This document shows, piece by piece, positions 24,099 through 35,873 of a stretch of DNA of 64,000 nt. Position 1 is the stretch's first letter, and each line of letters opens with the position of its first letter. A program made the translations under genes and the position numbers. The stretch comes from Hyaloperonospora brassicae. Taxonomy: Eukaryota; Oomycota; Peronosporomycetes; Peronosporales; Peronosporaceae. The stretch lies in NCBI GenBank assembly GCA_947650285.1, contig CANTFL010001025.1, forward strand, positions 1-64,000, read 5' to 3'. The notes under the pieces are model-generated. The model did not search any database. It was not told the origin of the DNA and saw only the letters and a list, made by a program, of their open reading frames with translations.

Positions 24099-27000
24099 AT
24101 GGACGCACTTGAAGCCGCGTGCGTGGCGCTGCATGCGACGCCCGCGGGCCCCGACGCTGCGCACCGCCGCGCCGAAGCCGAATCCGTACTGAACCACTTC
24201 AAGCGCAGCCCCAGTGCGCTCGTTGACGCGCTCACGTTGCTGCGCGCGGGCCATACGCCGCCGGTGGTTCAGTTCCATTGCATCGCTACGCTTCGGGACG
24301 TTTTGCTGCAGCGCTGGACGCGTCTCACGCACGCGGACAAGTCGCAGGCGCTGGATTTTCTGATGCATTTATTACTCGAGAGAGGTGCGCTGCTCTCGCG
24401 GTTCGTTGCGGCGGCCGCATTGCAGACGACGGTCCTCTTGGTCAAAAGAGGGTGGCTCGACCGTCTCGAGGCGGAGCAGACGGCCCTGTTGCACCAAATG
24501 GGCGGCATGCTGCAGGACAGTACGTGTGGTGAGAGTGCCAGCAATAGTGGGGATAGTGGTGGTGGTGGTGGTAGTAGTTTTCGTGCTGCTATTGGGCACC
24601 GTGTATTGGCTGCCAAGTGGCTGCTTGCGTTCGTCACGGAGTTCTCCTCGGCGTCCCGAGCAAGCAACATGCTGCAGCCAGTTGAGTTCCATACCAAGTC
24701 TCGACGGGCGCTGGAGAAAAGTGGAGGACTGACGACGATTGCTGGACTGGCGATCTCGCTGCTCGAAGACTCGATTCGGAGCACAACGAGTGCTTGCCAT
24801 GGTGCTGCTGGAGAAGTGCCGGTGGAGCAAGTCGAGCTGCTGGAGACAGCGTTTCGACTGTGTGTCGAGCTACTGAATTGGCAGGTGGAAGATGCACGTG
24901 CGGGAAATCTGACGTGGAGTTTACGTGCTTCGGCAAACGATGGAGAGACGGGAAACCGACCAGCGTTGACTCCGCAAGCGTCATGGCGGCCTATTCTCGT
25001 GCGGTTGGATTTGATTCACTCGGCATTCAACACGTATGCTTTCTTCCGCAACGTTGCAGCCAAGAACGAAACGTTGTTGCATTTGGCGCGTCAGTTTCTG
25101 ATACAGCTGGCGTCTTTGCAGGGTCCGATCTTTGAGCGCAAAACGGAACAAGTGCAGTTCTTGGGTGAGATCTTCCGCGGCGTCGTCACAGTCGTGCACA
25201 ATCCGTTCTTGGATCTGCTAGCACAGGATGATATCGCTGGTTACGAGCTAGCTACTCGAGAGCTAATCGATTGTTGTCAGCTGTTCTTTCGCCTCGTGAA
25301 CAACATTGGACTCGAGGCATTCCTGCAAGCAAACTCGGGGCAACTTTTGTCGTCTTTCATCGAGGAACTGGTCTCGTTGACCAGCAAACTTTTACATTCA
25401 GCTTTGGATCGCATCCAACGCCACATACGTGATACCCCTGGCGATGCAATCGATGAGTTGTGGGAACTAGAGGGCGTGGGCATTCTATTAGACGCTTGGG
25501 TTGTGCTCGTGAGTGACCCACTACTACTTGAGATGAACGTGTCAGGGCCCGTGAAACCCGAAGCAGAACAAGCACTGTTACTCCTTAGCAACGCTTCAGC
25601 ACCAGTGGTTGAGCTTTACATTCGGGTTCAGCTGGAGTTATGTGCGCTAGAAATTTTAGCGGTGCAAGATGAAGACGAAGACGTTGAAGACAATGCCGCT
25701 AGCAGTGCACGGGAGCAATACGAGCTGGCTGCCGCTCTTGCCAGACTAAATGCTTCTGCGTCAGCTTCATTGCTAGTGTCGCTTGTCCAGTCGTTAACGG
25801 CTAGCGTGGGCCATGAGTTGGAAAATCTGCAAGGACGTGACGAATCGACGCCAATGCTCTTGCAACTTTTTGAAAAGCTACACTTTGTTGTTCTGTTTGT
25901 GGGAATTTTCCTCGCGGATGACTACGAGGGTGAGCAGCCGGGCATCCCAAGTCAAGTTCGTGGTACGTTCCGTGGTGTTACCGCTGCCGAAGAATCTCCC
26001 GTGGTTGGTCTTATAGTGCTCATCATGAGCGATGTCCTTGGCTTCGAATCGTCACGTGTTGCCCACAGTCCAATGAGCGACTGTGTGAGCCCCTTTGTAT
26101 CTGAAGGGCTGTTCAAGACGATTACTCGATTGTGTGCTACGTATTTCGCCCCGAGCGTTTTAGATGATCTGAATGAGTCGGCGCCAGCGATTCTGCACGC
26201 GTTTGCTGTCCAAAGTGGAGGGCGTGCAATCGAATTGCTAAACTTCCTGGTTCAGAAAGCTACTGTATACCTGCTTCACTGGCCGACACAGCCGATAGTC
26301 ATGGAAAACCTAATCGAGCTTTTGCTTGTGCTTTCGAACACACGAGCCATCAGCGCTGTGCTAAGTCTACCGATGTGGCAATCGCTTGTCCAAGCCAACG
26401 CATCTGCCGGATCGTTCATGGCCATCTTGGCAGGTGAGAACACAGCGACGCTGAATGCGGCGGTCGCTAAGATCCCCGCCAATCTTCGCGGTCGGCTCAC
26501 GGAGGCGTTGTGCCGAGCAGGAATGGCATCACTGGATCCTAGCATGCGCGTGGCTCATTTCCAGGCCGTAAGTCAGCCGGCTGAACAGCGGCTGCGACAG
26601 CTCATCGCCCTACCGGCGTTCGATTCGAAGCAAACGGTGAACGATGTGCGCGTACAGGAAGAGCTCAAGCTGCTTATTGAGATATATTCAGGCATCGCCC
26701 GCTCGGCAGAAGCAAACAGCCACGCTCCAATCACAGCATTCTGCCTGCCTGCTTTGCCTGTCATTGTGAAGATGTTCACGATGTTTCAGGATGACACGCA
26801 GATTGCAAACGCCATCTTGACCTTCTTCTGTCTCATGGTGGAGGCGCAACTGTGCTACCTCTCTCCGCGTGACGCACTACAAGTGTACACGGTTGTCGAC
26901 GAGCTTGTCCGTGCCTACTGTCGGCACAACTTGGGCAAGAAGAGCACGCTGGGTTGTGCTGAAGAGGAGAACTATGCCGATTTGTTGGCACTGCTGACAC

Positions 27001-27749
27001 TGTTGTCGCATTTGGTGTCAAAAGACTTTATCGACTTTTCAGAAGACGCAACGACTGAACAGGAACAAAACGATGTCAGCCATGCTTCCAGTGTTGTGGC
27101 TGACGTGGTTTTTTCTGGGTTAAGCCAGGTGATTCCGCTCATGACCGAGCAGTTGCTAGCCTACCCAAGTTTGAGCAAGCAGTACTTCACACTGGTGTCG
27201 TATATGGTGGAAGTCTACGCGGAGAAGCTGGTGTCGTTATCAAGCGAGCTTTTTCAGATGCTGCTGCACTCCCTGTTGGTCGGCATGCGCCATGTGTCGG
27301 TGGATGTAGTGCGCAATAGCTTTCAGGCGCTTGGTGAGCTGGCTAGTTACCACTGGAAGGCGCGGCAAGGCCAGGAGCCGGGACTTGACGCCCACTACCA
27401 GCACCACCCGGAGATGTTTATGGTGTTCTTGCGTATCATCTTCCGCATGGCACTTTTCGATGATTTCGATCCGGTCATCCTAGACGTATGCGCTGGGTCG
27501 CTGTATCCGCTCATTTTGATCGAGCAAGCTCGCTTCTCTGCGCTGACCGAGGAGATGGTGCGCGAGCAGGAAAATCTGGACGCCGCCAACCAGCAACGAC
27601 TGACTTCAGCATTTGCAAAGCTCATTAGCTTTGTGTCGCCTGGCGATATTGCGACGGGTACGGCAAGTACACGCAAGATGCGCATGCAGTTCAAGACAAA
27701 CTTGTACGCGTTCGTTGCTGAGGTGCGAGGGTTCCTCCAGGTCAAGTGA
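24099..27749 (+). CDS. XPO4: exportin-4 (nuclear transport receptor)
   Basis: A single-exon protein of 1,216 residues, all-helical and HEAT-repeat-like, close to the length of animal exportin-4 (about 1,150). Members of this family of importin-beta-type receptors bind RanGTP and carry proteins such as eIF5A and Smad3 out of the nucleus, and can also import Sox factors. Similarity to exportin-4 is visible at the N-terminus (VVQFHCIATLRDVLLQRW; the RanGTP-binding region is expected in the first 150 residues) and at about residues 176-205 (FVTEFSSASRASNM then EFH). Residues near 145-165 form a Gly/Ser-rich low-complexity loop and 525-535 an acidic loop. The start was chosen at the first ATG, which gives a normal N-terminus. 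No intron is needed. The distinction from exportin-7 or RanBP17 rests on the FTEFSS..SN block. Confidence 0.88.
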   Translation: MDALEAACVALHATPAGPDAAHRRAEAESVLNHFKRSPSALVDALTLLRAGHTPPVVQFHCIATLRDVLLQRWTRLTHADKSQALDFLMHLLLERGALLSRFVAAAALQTTVLLVKRGWLDRLEAEQTALLHQMGGMLQDSTCGESASNSGDSGGGGGSSFRAAIGHRVLAAKWLLAFVTEFSSASRASNMLQPVEFHTKSRRALEKSGGLTTIAGLAISLLEDSIRSTTSACHGAAGEVPVEQVELLETAFRLCVELLNWQVEDARAGNLTWSLRASANDGETGNRPALTPQASWRPILVRLDLIHSAFNTYAFFRNVAAKNETLLHLARQFLIQLASLQGPIFERKTEQVQFLGEIFRGVVTVVHNPFLDLLAQDDIAGYELATRELIDCCQLFFRLVNNIGLEAFLQANSGQLLSSFIEELVSLTSKLLHSALDRIQRHIRDTPGDAIDELWELEGVGILLDAWVVLVSDPLLLEMNVSGPVKPEAEQALLLLSNASAPVVELYIRVQLELCALEILAVQDEDEDVEDNAASSAREQYELAAALARLNASASASLLVSLVQSLTASVGHELENLQGRDESTPMLLQLFEKLHFVVLFVGIFLADDYEGEQPGIPSQVRGTFRGVTAAEESPVVGLIVLIMSDVLGFESSRVAHSPMSDCVSPFVSEGLFKTITRLCATYFAPSVLDDLNESAPAILHAFAVQSGGRAIELLNFLVQKATVYLLHWPTQPIVMENLIELLLVLSNTRAISAVLSLPMWQSLVQANASAGSFMAILAGENTATLNAAVAKIPANLRGRLTEALCRAGMASLDPSMRVAHFQAVSQPAEQRLRQLIALPAFDSKQTVNDVRVQEELKLLIEIYSGIARSAEANSHAPITAFCLPALPVIVKMFTMFQDDTQIANAILTFFCLMVEAQLCYLSPRDALQVYTVVDELVRAYCRHNLGKKSTLGCAEEENYADLLALLTLLSHLVSKDFIDFSEDATTEQEQNDVSHASSVVADVVFSGLSQVIPLMTEQLLAYPSLSKQYFTLVSYMVEVYAEKLVSLSSELFQMLLHSLLVGMRHVSVDVVRNSFQALGELASYHWKARQGQEPGLDAHYQHHPEMFMVFLRIIFRMALFDDFDPVILDVCAGSLYPLILIEQARFSALTEEMVREQENLDAANQQRLTSAFAKLISFVSPGDIATGTASTRKMRMQFKTNLYAFVAEVRGFLQVK

Positions 27750-29262
27750 TGCGCGCGTCGACTTGGCGAACAACTAGACATCCGCGTTGTAGCCTGCAAA
27801 CAGTTTTGACAAGCGAGCTGTGTTGCTCATACCAATGATGTCACAACCATCCGTTGCGTGGTACGAAATAGAGACATTGTATCAATATGCTGCAGCCCCA
27901 TGGTGAACAAACGCTTCATCTACTCCTGCCTTAGGTCGTTCTACCTCAGTCATTGCTCGTACCGATGCTGACTGGACTCATGATGGTAAGCAATGAAAGA
28001 GGGAGAATGGCTCAGCGATCCCTGATTGTCGTACGTCAAACATAGTTGGCTGGTCATGGTAACCCATCTCCGACGCTCTGACTAAAACTGTGCGAGCGTC
28101 CTTTTGTTGCAGGAGTCCTGCGAAAAGGTTATACCCATCAGGCGTCCCCACCATACGCTAATGCGCGTCCTTTGCCTCGCAAAACGAGCTTCGGACGGCG
28201 TATGATCTACTCCAGAAAAATGGTGTGCAGAGACCGCGTTTGTCGGGTTTGACTGCTCGAACAAGTTTAGTCGCTTCCGCAGCATCTGACCTTGTGATCC
28301 GTGGCGGTGAATGTGCTTGGACATTTGGTTGATAAACCAAGAACCATATCACTTCTCGCTGTGTGAACTTCTGGAAGACTTGCACAAAGCTTCGATCTCG
28401 GCTTCTAGTCGAGCTACTAAGCACATTTGCGAAAGTGCTCTCTCGCCCACTTCACCAACCGTAGCATACCCATCCTTGCTAGCGTCTGATTACAGTCACA
28501 TTGACCGCGTCTTCAACTCATCAGTCAGCGTCCCGTGTGCACACAGTCTCGGGATCATGGAGTAGAGCTGTGCACTAATGCTCAATGTGTCGCTGTGTTC
28601 TTATCCGATGCCGAGATTGCGTACGTCAGGCTGTTTATGTGAGTATGATTTTCATCGGCGACAGGCAACAAGACGGCCGGTAGCATTCGATAAGGACCTG
28701 AGCTACACATAGTAGAATTCGTTGTCGGTGCACGTATGTCCTAGCGCATTCGGTTCTTAGGACACAGTTCTTCTGCTACATGGGATGCGTCAACAGTGTG
28801 ACGTGTTTCTTGACTTGCTAGACCAGACACTCCATCGAGCATCATCGTGTCGTCGATGGAGGTTACCCGTCCATCGACAATACGACCGTCGAATGACACT
28901 GCGTTTCGGACAGCTCACGACGCGCTTGGCAAGCCAAGCCGTCCATGGTGTTCCAGACTGTATCCCGCACGCAGGTGCTAGAGCAACTGTCGAGCGAACC
29001 CGTCATGACCCCTGAGCGCCAAAAGACCGCAAGAAAGTAAATGCAGTGCGACGTTCCCAACCAAACAATGCAAAAGGACGTGTATTTGCGATTTCGAAGA
29101 ACGGCTCGAGGTACTTTCGAGCTCAGATGTGTCTCCTGTTGACTGGTCTTGAGAGGGGGGAGGGGGGGGGGCGGAACGGGATACGGGATACGGGAAAGGC
29201 ACGAACGAAAAGAGCGCTTGACGTATCTTCAGACGAACGGATGGGCCGCGCGAGGTGACATC
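27750..29262. other. intergenic stretch, no recognised gene
   Basis: About 1.5 kb between exportin-4 and the next gene. Short open frames on both strands (for example 28,311-28,565 + and 28,082-28,424 -) show no motif. A G-rich run (29,150-29,175) is present. Nothing supportable as a gene. Confidence 0.45.
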
Positions 29263-29595
29263 CTACGGCGACTGTCCATGGTGGACGGCATCAACGGGTG
29301 GGGTCCCCTGGTGAACGGCATCAACAGGCGGCTCGTGTCGGAGATGAGCGCCTGGCGCCGCGGCGGGGGCCGCGTCCGGTGCTTCGTCGCGAGGGTCAAC
29401 CGGAGAGCTGTTCTCCGGTGCACGTGGCATCTTGGGGTCCATCGAATTGGAGCCGTGACCGCTGAGCGTGAGCCACAGCACGACCACGACAGCTGCAAGC
29501 ACGACGACGACGCCCGTGATGCCGACAATGCGCTTGCGTCGCTGGGCGTCCGAGGCGTATTGCACGCCGCGCAGTGGGGTCGTTTCGGTGGCCAT
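29263..29595 (-). CDS. small type II membrane protein, N-terminal relative of the carboxypeptidases
   Basis: 110 residues from the ATG at 29,595. It starts MATETTPLRG, then a basic stretch (QRRKR) and a strong membrane segment of about 22 residues (IVGITGVVVVLAAVVVVLWL), then a Pro/Ala-rich tail with a tandem PPVDAVHQG / PPVDAVHHG repeat. The two carboxypeptidases further right start MSSEATPL and MTSESTPL, also followed by a basic patch and a membrane anchor, so this gene shares their N-terminal plan but has no catalytic domain in this frame or downstream. It could be a truncated paralogue, a first exon whose partner is not recognised, or an independent small protein. A longer in-frame start at 29,712 exists, but the conserved start motif favours 29,595. 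Confidence 0.5.
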   Translation of the reverse strand: MATETTPLRGVQYASDAQRRKRIVGITGVVVVLAAVVVVLWLTLSGHGSNSMDPKMPRAPENSSPVDPRDEAPDAAPAAAPGAHLRHEPPVDAVHQGTPPVDAVHHGQSP

Positions 29596-31892
29596 GACGG
29601 ACGAGCGGTCGATCGGGTGCTCGATCTTCCCAGCCAATGTCGAAATGACGGGATCTTTCGAGAGACGCGCCCGGCCGCGATCAGCTGACCATCGCGGCCA
29701 GAAACCGACCAAAGCCGGTTCGGTCGGACGTGGCGCTTCGAAGCGACCGATCGGTCGACGGGGATTTGCCGACGTCTGTCACGCGACGTCTGACGAGCGC
29801 GAAGCTGTCCGACAGCATCTCGTCTCGAAGACCTCGAGACGATCACTTTTGAGGCCGTTTTGTGCATCTTTCGGTCGCCTATGGGGCTCAGCGAGTGCGC
29901 TAGCAGGTGATGAACGCAATGGGTGAGCAGAGGAGAGTACGAAGCTCTGCTGTAGTGTCCGGATCGACTGTCCAGTGCAGTGGGTGTGGCCGGTGGCTGC
30001 ATCGAATGGCCACGTCATGTAAAAAAAAGATGGGGATGCGACGCATTGTCAAGCGGTCGGTGGCTTCAGTGCTCGACAGCTCACCAGCTAAGGGGACAAA
30101 CGCCTGGTAACGTCACGTTCCTCCTCACGCTGTTGCCATTGTGCACGAATCCAAGAAGCAGCAACAGACTCTGCACGTGGTCGGACATGTCAGTTGATCG
30201 ATCGCGACACTTGGAGCGAGCTCTGACGCACTAGACGGGATGAGACGTGCTGCTTGCTGCTGCGATATCATTGAGTTCGGCTCCTCTCTCTGTCTCTACG
30301 GCAGCTGCAGTAGCGTCGCTTGACTCGTTGGCTCAGTGTTCCATCGCACGTCTCTGTGGCATTGGTCTGGAGCACAGCGCCGGGCGACAATCGCTTGATC
30401 TTTGTCAGGACCGCAGGTGCGCCAGGCGCCGTTTGTGTGGCGGCTTGTTGTCCAGCAGTTTCGGGCTGTGCCTGTTCGACACGGCTTTCAAATCAGCTTT
30501 GCGCTGCAGCTGCGTGGCGTCGGTCGGTCGGTCTCACGAACGACCTGTGGCTGCCCTGTGGTACTTTTTTGATCCAGACGACGACGACGACGACGACTGC
30601 CAACGCCTTTGTGCTGTGTCTTGAGCGCTTTTCTCGCATGAGATTCTTCGATGCAGTTCAGACAGGATGTGGAGCTTCACGTATGTAGTTTCGACAAGTG
30701 GCTGTGACAAAGCTCGACTTGCTGTTACACAATGCGCCACGAGGCTCGTTGGACGCTGCAAGACCATAGTCTGCGTCAGCCATGCGACGAGATGCGCCCA
30801 GCAGTAGTTGTTCTGATCTGTTGACGCTGCTCGACTAGCAAGACGACCCGACTTCTGCTCGCTTGTTGCAGCAGCAGCAGCAGCTGCAATGAAGTACTCT
30901 GCTTGAATGCCCCACGTGTGTTCGTAACACAAGGGGCATCTGTGACGTCTGTGGTCGAAAGCGTCTTGTTGCACCGCACTTGTGGTCATCAATCTCTACT
31001 GCTTCCTACCCAAGTGGGGTCGACCACTATTGAAGCACGGGGTGGAGCTGCATCCGATGGCAACTGGTCACAGAATCCTCGCACGTGTCATTTGGCTGCT
31101 TCAATGTGCAGGACCTTGCAAGCTGTTCTTCTTGATCCCAACACGAGGTCTTGCCGGGTCGATGACTGGCTGCAAACGTGTACGAACGCAAAGCACCGAC
31201 TTCATGCACTACCCACCACGTCAATGTCTCGCTTGCCCGGAAAAGCGTGTGTGTCCCCAGTAGCGTCAGCTGACTCTGTCCAGCCAGTCGAGACCCAGTA
31301 CCATACTCGCACTCAGCCGATCCATCGCGCATGACGCCGACATCTCTGGCACCTCCGAGTCTACAACGAAAATTAGCGGGTGACTATTTGTCGTACAATT
31401 ACTGCAGACAGTGGCGGTAGATCGCTCTGTGTAGACCTGCTGACGACGAACAGCACTTATCCGACGCTTCTTCCTGCGAGCGCCTTGCAAAAAGGGTCCA
31501 CAACAACAACTGGTACAGCAACACCGCTCGTGCAAAAGCGTCGTCAGAAAAGGAGCTCCCGCGACTCGTACAACTCCCGTTCGATCATTGCCTCGTACGG
31601 GTCACACGTCGTCTCTACCCAGACGTGTCTGCTGTCCCGCTGCAATGGTCTCATGGAGTGAATAAGGTGGTCCACGCAGTCCATCAGCCACCTCGGACCG
31701 ACGCGCGCACACAATTCAGCCAATCATCTCGTGCCGTCACTGCCGTCCGTCGTCTCGCGCTCTTCTATGCACGCTCGTCAGTGTATCTTCAAGTGGGTCA
31801 CAACTCTCCATCACGACGACACGACACAATCCATTGACTGGTCCACAGAGCCTCAACGTCGTCAGTATCAGAGACCGCAAGTGGGGGATCCA
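29596..31892. other. intergenic stretch, no recognised gene
   Basis: About 2.3 kb, GC-rich, with several overlapping open frames on both strands (for example 30,247-30,624 + and 30,534-30,992 -). Their translations are Cys/Ser-rich or low-complexity and lack motifs. A short GAC triplet run lies at 30,577-30,598. The right end is the likely promoter region of the sideroflexin gene. Confidence 0.4.
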
Positions 31893-32885
31893 ATGGCCCC
31901 ACCGTTCGTGAACCTCGACGCCCCTCGCTGGGACCAAAGCACATACGTCGGCCGGGCCAAGCACTTCCTCGCCACGACGAACCCGCTCAATGTGCTGGCC
32001 ACGGACGCCCAGCTCGATGCAGCCCAGGCGCTCGTCGAGGCGTACAAGGCCGGTCAGCAGCTGCACGTGAGCGAGGACGACCTGTGGCGCGCCAAGCAGC
32101 TCGTGGACAGTGCGTTCCATCCCGACACGGGCGAGAAGAATCTGCTCGTTGGACGCATGGCTTTCCAGGTGCCGGGCAACATGGTCATCACGGGCTGCAT
32201 GATGACGTTCTACCGCTCGACGCCCGCCGTTATCTTCTGGCAGTTTATGAACCAGACCTTCAACTCCATTGTCAACTACACGAACCGCAATGCCAGCACG
32301 GGCGTGAGCCAGGAGCAGCTGCTGCAGGCCTATGCTGCCGCCAGCACGGCCTCGGTGGCAACAGCGCTGGGTCTCAATCGGTGGGTGGCCAAGCGCCCCA
32401 AGCTCAGCAACGGCCTTGTTGGCCGCCTCGTGCCCCTTGTGGCTGTTGCTGCTGCCAATTGTGTCAACATCCCGTTGATGCGACAGCGTGAGCTGCTGGG
32501 CGGCATTGAAGTCGAGACAGCCGATGGAGACAAGGTGGGCAAGAGCAAGCGGGCGGCAGTAGAGGCCGTGGCGCAAGTGGTGCCGTCGCGCATTCTCATG
32601 GCCATGCCCGGCATGATCTTCCCGCCCGTCATCATGAGCAAGCTAGAGCAGCGGCCTCTCTTCCGCCACAACAAGGTGGTGAACGCGCTGACCATGGTAG
32701 GACTCACCGGTGTCTGCCTGAGCTTCTCGACACCGCTGTGCTGCGCCCTCTTCCCGCAGCGCAGCTCCATAGCTGTGTCTTCGCTCGAGCCCGAGTTGCA
32801 AGAGACGATCCGTCAACGCACGTTCAAGCAGCACTCGGACGACGCCGACCCTGTCACGCACGTCTTTTACAACAAGGGGTTGTGA
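31893..32885 (+). CDS. SFXN: sideroflexin (mitochondrial amino-acid/tricarboxylate carrier family)
   Basis: 330 residues, the usual length of sideroflexins (about 320-330). Sideroflexins sit in the inner mitochondrial membrane; SFXN1 imports serine for one-carbon metabolism. Family signatures are visible: the N-terminal PRWDQSTYVGRAKHF, the hallmark HPDTGEK at about residues 83-89, FQVPGNM, and the NYTNRNAS box at about 136-143. Several hydrophobic segments follow in the C-terminal half. A longer frame begins at 31,731, but the ATG at 31,893 (MAPPFVNLDAPRWDQ) matches the normal start of the family. No intron. Which sideroflexin paralogue it is, and its exact substrate, cannot be told from the sequence. 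Confidence 0.93.
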   Translation: MAPPFVNLDAPRWDQSTYVGRAKHFLATTNPLNVLATDAQLDAAQALVEAYKAGQQLHVSEDDLWRAKQLVDSAFHPDTGEKNLLVGRMAFQVPGNMVITGCMMTFYRSTPAVIFWQFMNQTFNSIVNYTNRNASTGVSQEQLLQAYAAASTASVATALGLNRWVAKRPKLSNGLVGRLVPLVAVAAANCVNIPLMRQRELLGGIEVETADGDKVGKSKRAAVEAVAQVVPSRILMAMPGMIFPPVIMSKLEQRPLFRHNKVVNALTMVGLTGVCLSFSTPLCCALFPQRSSIAVSSLEPELQETIRQRTFKQHSDDADPVTHVFYNKGL

Positions 32886-34244
<1,359 letters not shown>

Positions 34245-35602
34245 GCGCGTCAGGTACCTTTGCCAGCGCTCACCCGACGTCCGCCTCCCTACACGTACCC
34301 CACCACACTGCAACGCCTACCCGATCGTCTCGTTCTGCAGGAACTTGCGCAGCATATCGAGCGCCACTGCCGGTTGATCGTGCGGCACCATGTGACCCGA
34401 ATTGAACACGCGCACGAACGTCAGCTGGTTCCGGAACGACCGCGAGACGCCTGCGCGCGTGCCGTCTGCGGTCGTGTAGACCGTCTCCGGCGCCGCCTTG
34501 AACCCGTCTGCGCCGCTCCAGTCGAGCGCGAGCGTCCACGCCTCATTGCCCGACCAGTTGCACACCAGGTCCGCGTCGCCCGCGTAGATGAGCACGCGCA
34601 GGCCGTCGTCCAGCAGGTCCGCCACGACGCCGTTGAACGGCCGGGCCAAGTCCGCCGTGCGGGCGAACGCCGCGTTCACCGCCATGTTGCACTCCTGCCA
34701 GGCGCCCGCGTGCGCTGCGTCGACGCCGAGCGCCGCGCGCACGTTGGGCGCGTCCAAGTACGCGGCCACGGCCGACAGGTCGTAGCACTGCGTCGGGTCG
34801 TCCATGCGCGTGCACGGCCGGCGGATGTCGTACGGGTTGCGCTGCGCCGTCAAGAGCGGCGCCAGCAGTCGGTCGGCGCAGAACGCGAGGTCGTCGACAC
34901 ACGCCGAGCGGTTGTGCGGGCACTGCGCCAAGCGCGCGCCGCACTCGGGCGCGTCGGCTTTCATGAGGGCCAACTGCGCGGCGTCGACGAGTTGAATGCC
35001 GTACGCGTTGGCTTCGGCCATATCGACGTAGTGCGGCAGCTGAATCGCTGCGTGGGTCATGCCGTTGCCGATGGCGATCCCCTGCAGATTGAGGCGCGCG
35101 TCTGCTGCGCGGCGCTTGTGGTGTTGCCACACGTAGTGCGCCGCCGCGGGGACGTAGTGGCCGCCGTAGCTCTCGCCCGTGATGTACAGGGGCCGGCCCG
35201 CGAGCTCGGGGTGGCGGGCCACGAAGCCCTCGAGGAAGGACAGTATGTTGGCGCCGACGCGCTCTTCGCTGTCGTCCCCGTCGCGCGCGTCGCCGTACGT
35301 GAAGCCCACCGCCGTGGGCTGGTCGAGCCACACGACGTTGCTCACGGTCGTCCACGAGTACGGGTTCAGCCGCGTCGACAGGTCGGGCAGCACGTGGCAC
35401 GGCCCGTTCTCCGCGAGCAGCGCCATCATACTGGAGCAACCAGGTCCGCCCGTGAGCCACAGCACGAGCGGATCGGTGCGCGGGTCGCGGCGCGACTCAA
35501 AGTACCAGAAGAAGTAGTGGGCGTCGACAGTGTCCGGCAGCTGCACGTAGCCCGAGTCCTGCGTCGTGAGGCCGCAAAAGACCGACCGGTTGGCCACTGT
35601 CG
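34245..35602 (-). repeat. left arm of a 1,358 bp near-perfect inverted repeat
   Basis: Exact-length reverse complement of 36,702-38,059. Position x in this arm pairs with 72,304 minus x in the other, without gaps. The only difference I detected is at 35,217 (pairs with 37,087), a silent GCC/GCT change in an Ala codon. The arm covers the whole carboxypeptidase domain plus about 72 bp after the stop. Confidence 0.95.
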
Positions 35603-35873
35603 GTGCTGTTGCTGGTGTTGCAGTTGAGCTGTTGACGGCAGCGCCTTTGGTGGCTGCGTGGGTCACGTGGACGGGGGCGTCGGCGTTGGGGCTCTTGTTC
35701 TCCACGAGAGGTCCGACGGCGTACGTGACAAAGAGACTGAAGGCGCAGAGCGCGAGGAGGAAGAGGCCGCCGCGCTTGAGGTCGCGCTTCTGCGCTTCCT
35801 CTCGTCTCCAGATGCGCAGGTTGAGCTGCAGAGACGACGAGCGCAGCTGCAGTGGCGTCGCTTCGGACGACAT
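34317..35873 (-). CDS. serine carboxypeptidase, family S10, membrane-anchored
   Basis: 518 residues from the ATG at 35,873. S10 enzymes remove C-terminal amino acids in acidic compartments or outside the cell. The N-terminus has MSSEATPL, a basic region, and a membrane segment at about residues 35-55, giving a type II anchor with the catalytic domain in the lumen or outside. Family motifs: LWLTGGPGCSSM (137-149), the nucleophile in GESYGG (Ser235), Asp433 in YAGDADLVCNW, and His494 in NSGHMVPHDQP; the triad is complete. Many Cys are available for disulfides. From residue 91 on, the protein is identical to that of the divergent neighbour at 36,503-37,987. A longer frame starts at 35,969, but the ATG at 35,873 matches the start motif of the paralogues. 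The E-x-x-P-L motif near the start could be a sorting signal (inference). Confidence 0.95.
   Translation of the reverse strand: MSSEATPLQLRSSSLQLNLRIWRREEAQKRDLKRGGLFLLALCAFSLFVTYAVGPLVENKSPNADAPVHVTHAATKGAAVNSSTATPATAPTVANRSVFCGLTTQDSGYVQLPDTVDAHYFFWYFESRRDPRTDPLVLWLTGGPGCSSMMALLAENGPCHVLPDLSTRLNPYSWTTVSNVVWLDQPTAVGFTYGDARDGDDSEERVGANILSFLEGFVARHPELAGRPLYITGESYGGHYVPAAAHYVWQHHKRRAADARLNLQGIAIGNGMTHAAIQLPHYVDMAEANAYGIQLVDAAQLALMKADAPECGARLAQCPHNRSACVDDLAFCADRLLAPLLTAQRNPYDIRRPCTRMDDPTQCYDLSAVAAYLDAPNVRAALGVDAAHAGAWQECNMAVNAAFARTADLARPFNGVVADLLDDGLRVLIYAGDADLVCNWSGNEAWTLALDWSGADGFKAAPETVYTTADGTRAGVSRSFRNQLTFVRVFNSGHMVPHDQPAVALDMLRKFLQNETIG

Noticed and set aside
29149..30002. Overlapping 179- and 257-residue frames across the small membrane protein gene
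   Set aside because: Low-complexity shadows in GC-rich DNA; only the frame with the shared M-x-x-E-x-T-P-L start and membrane helix is credible.
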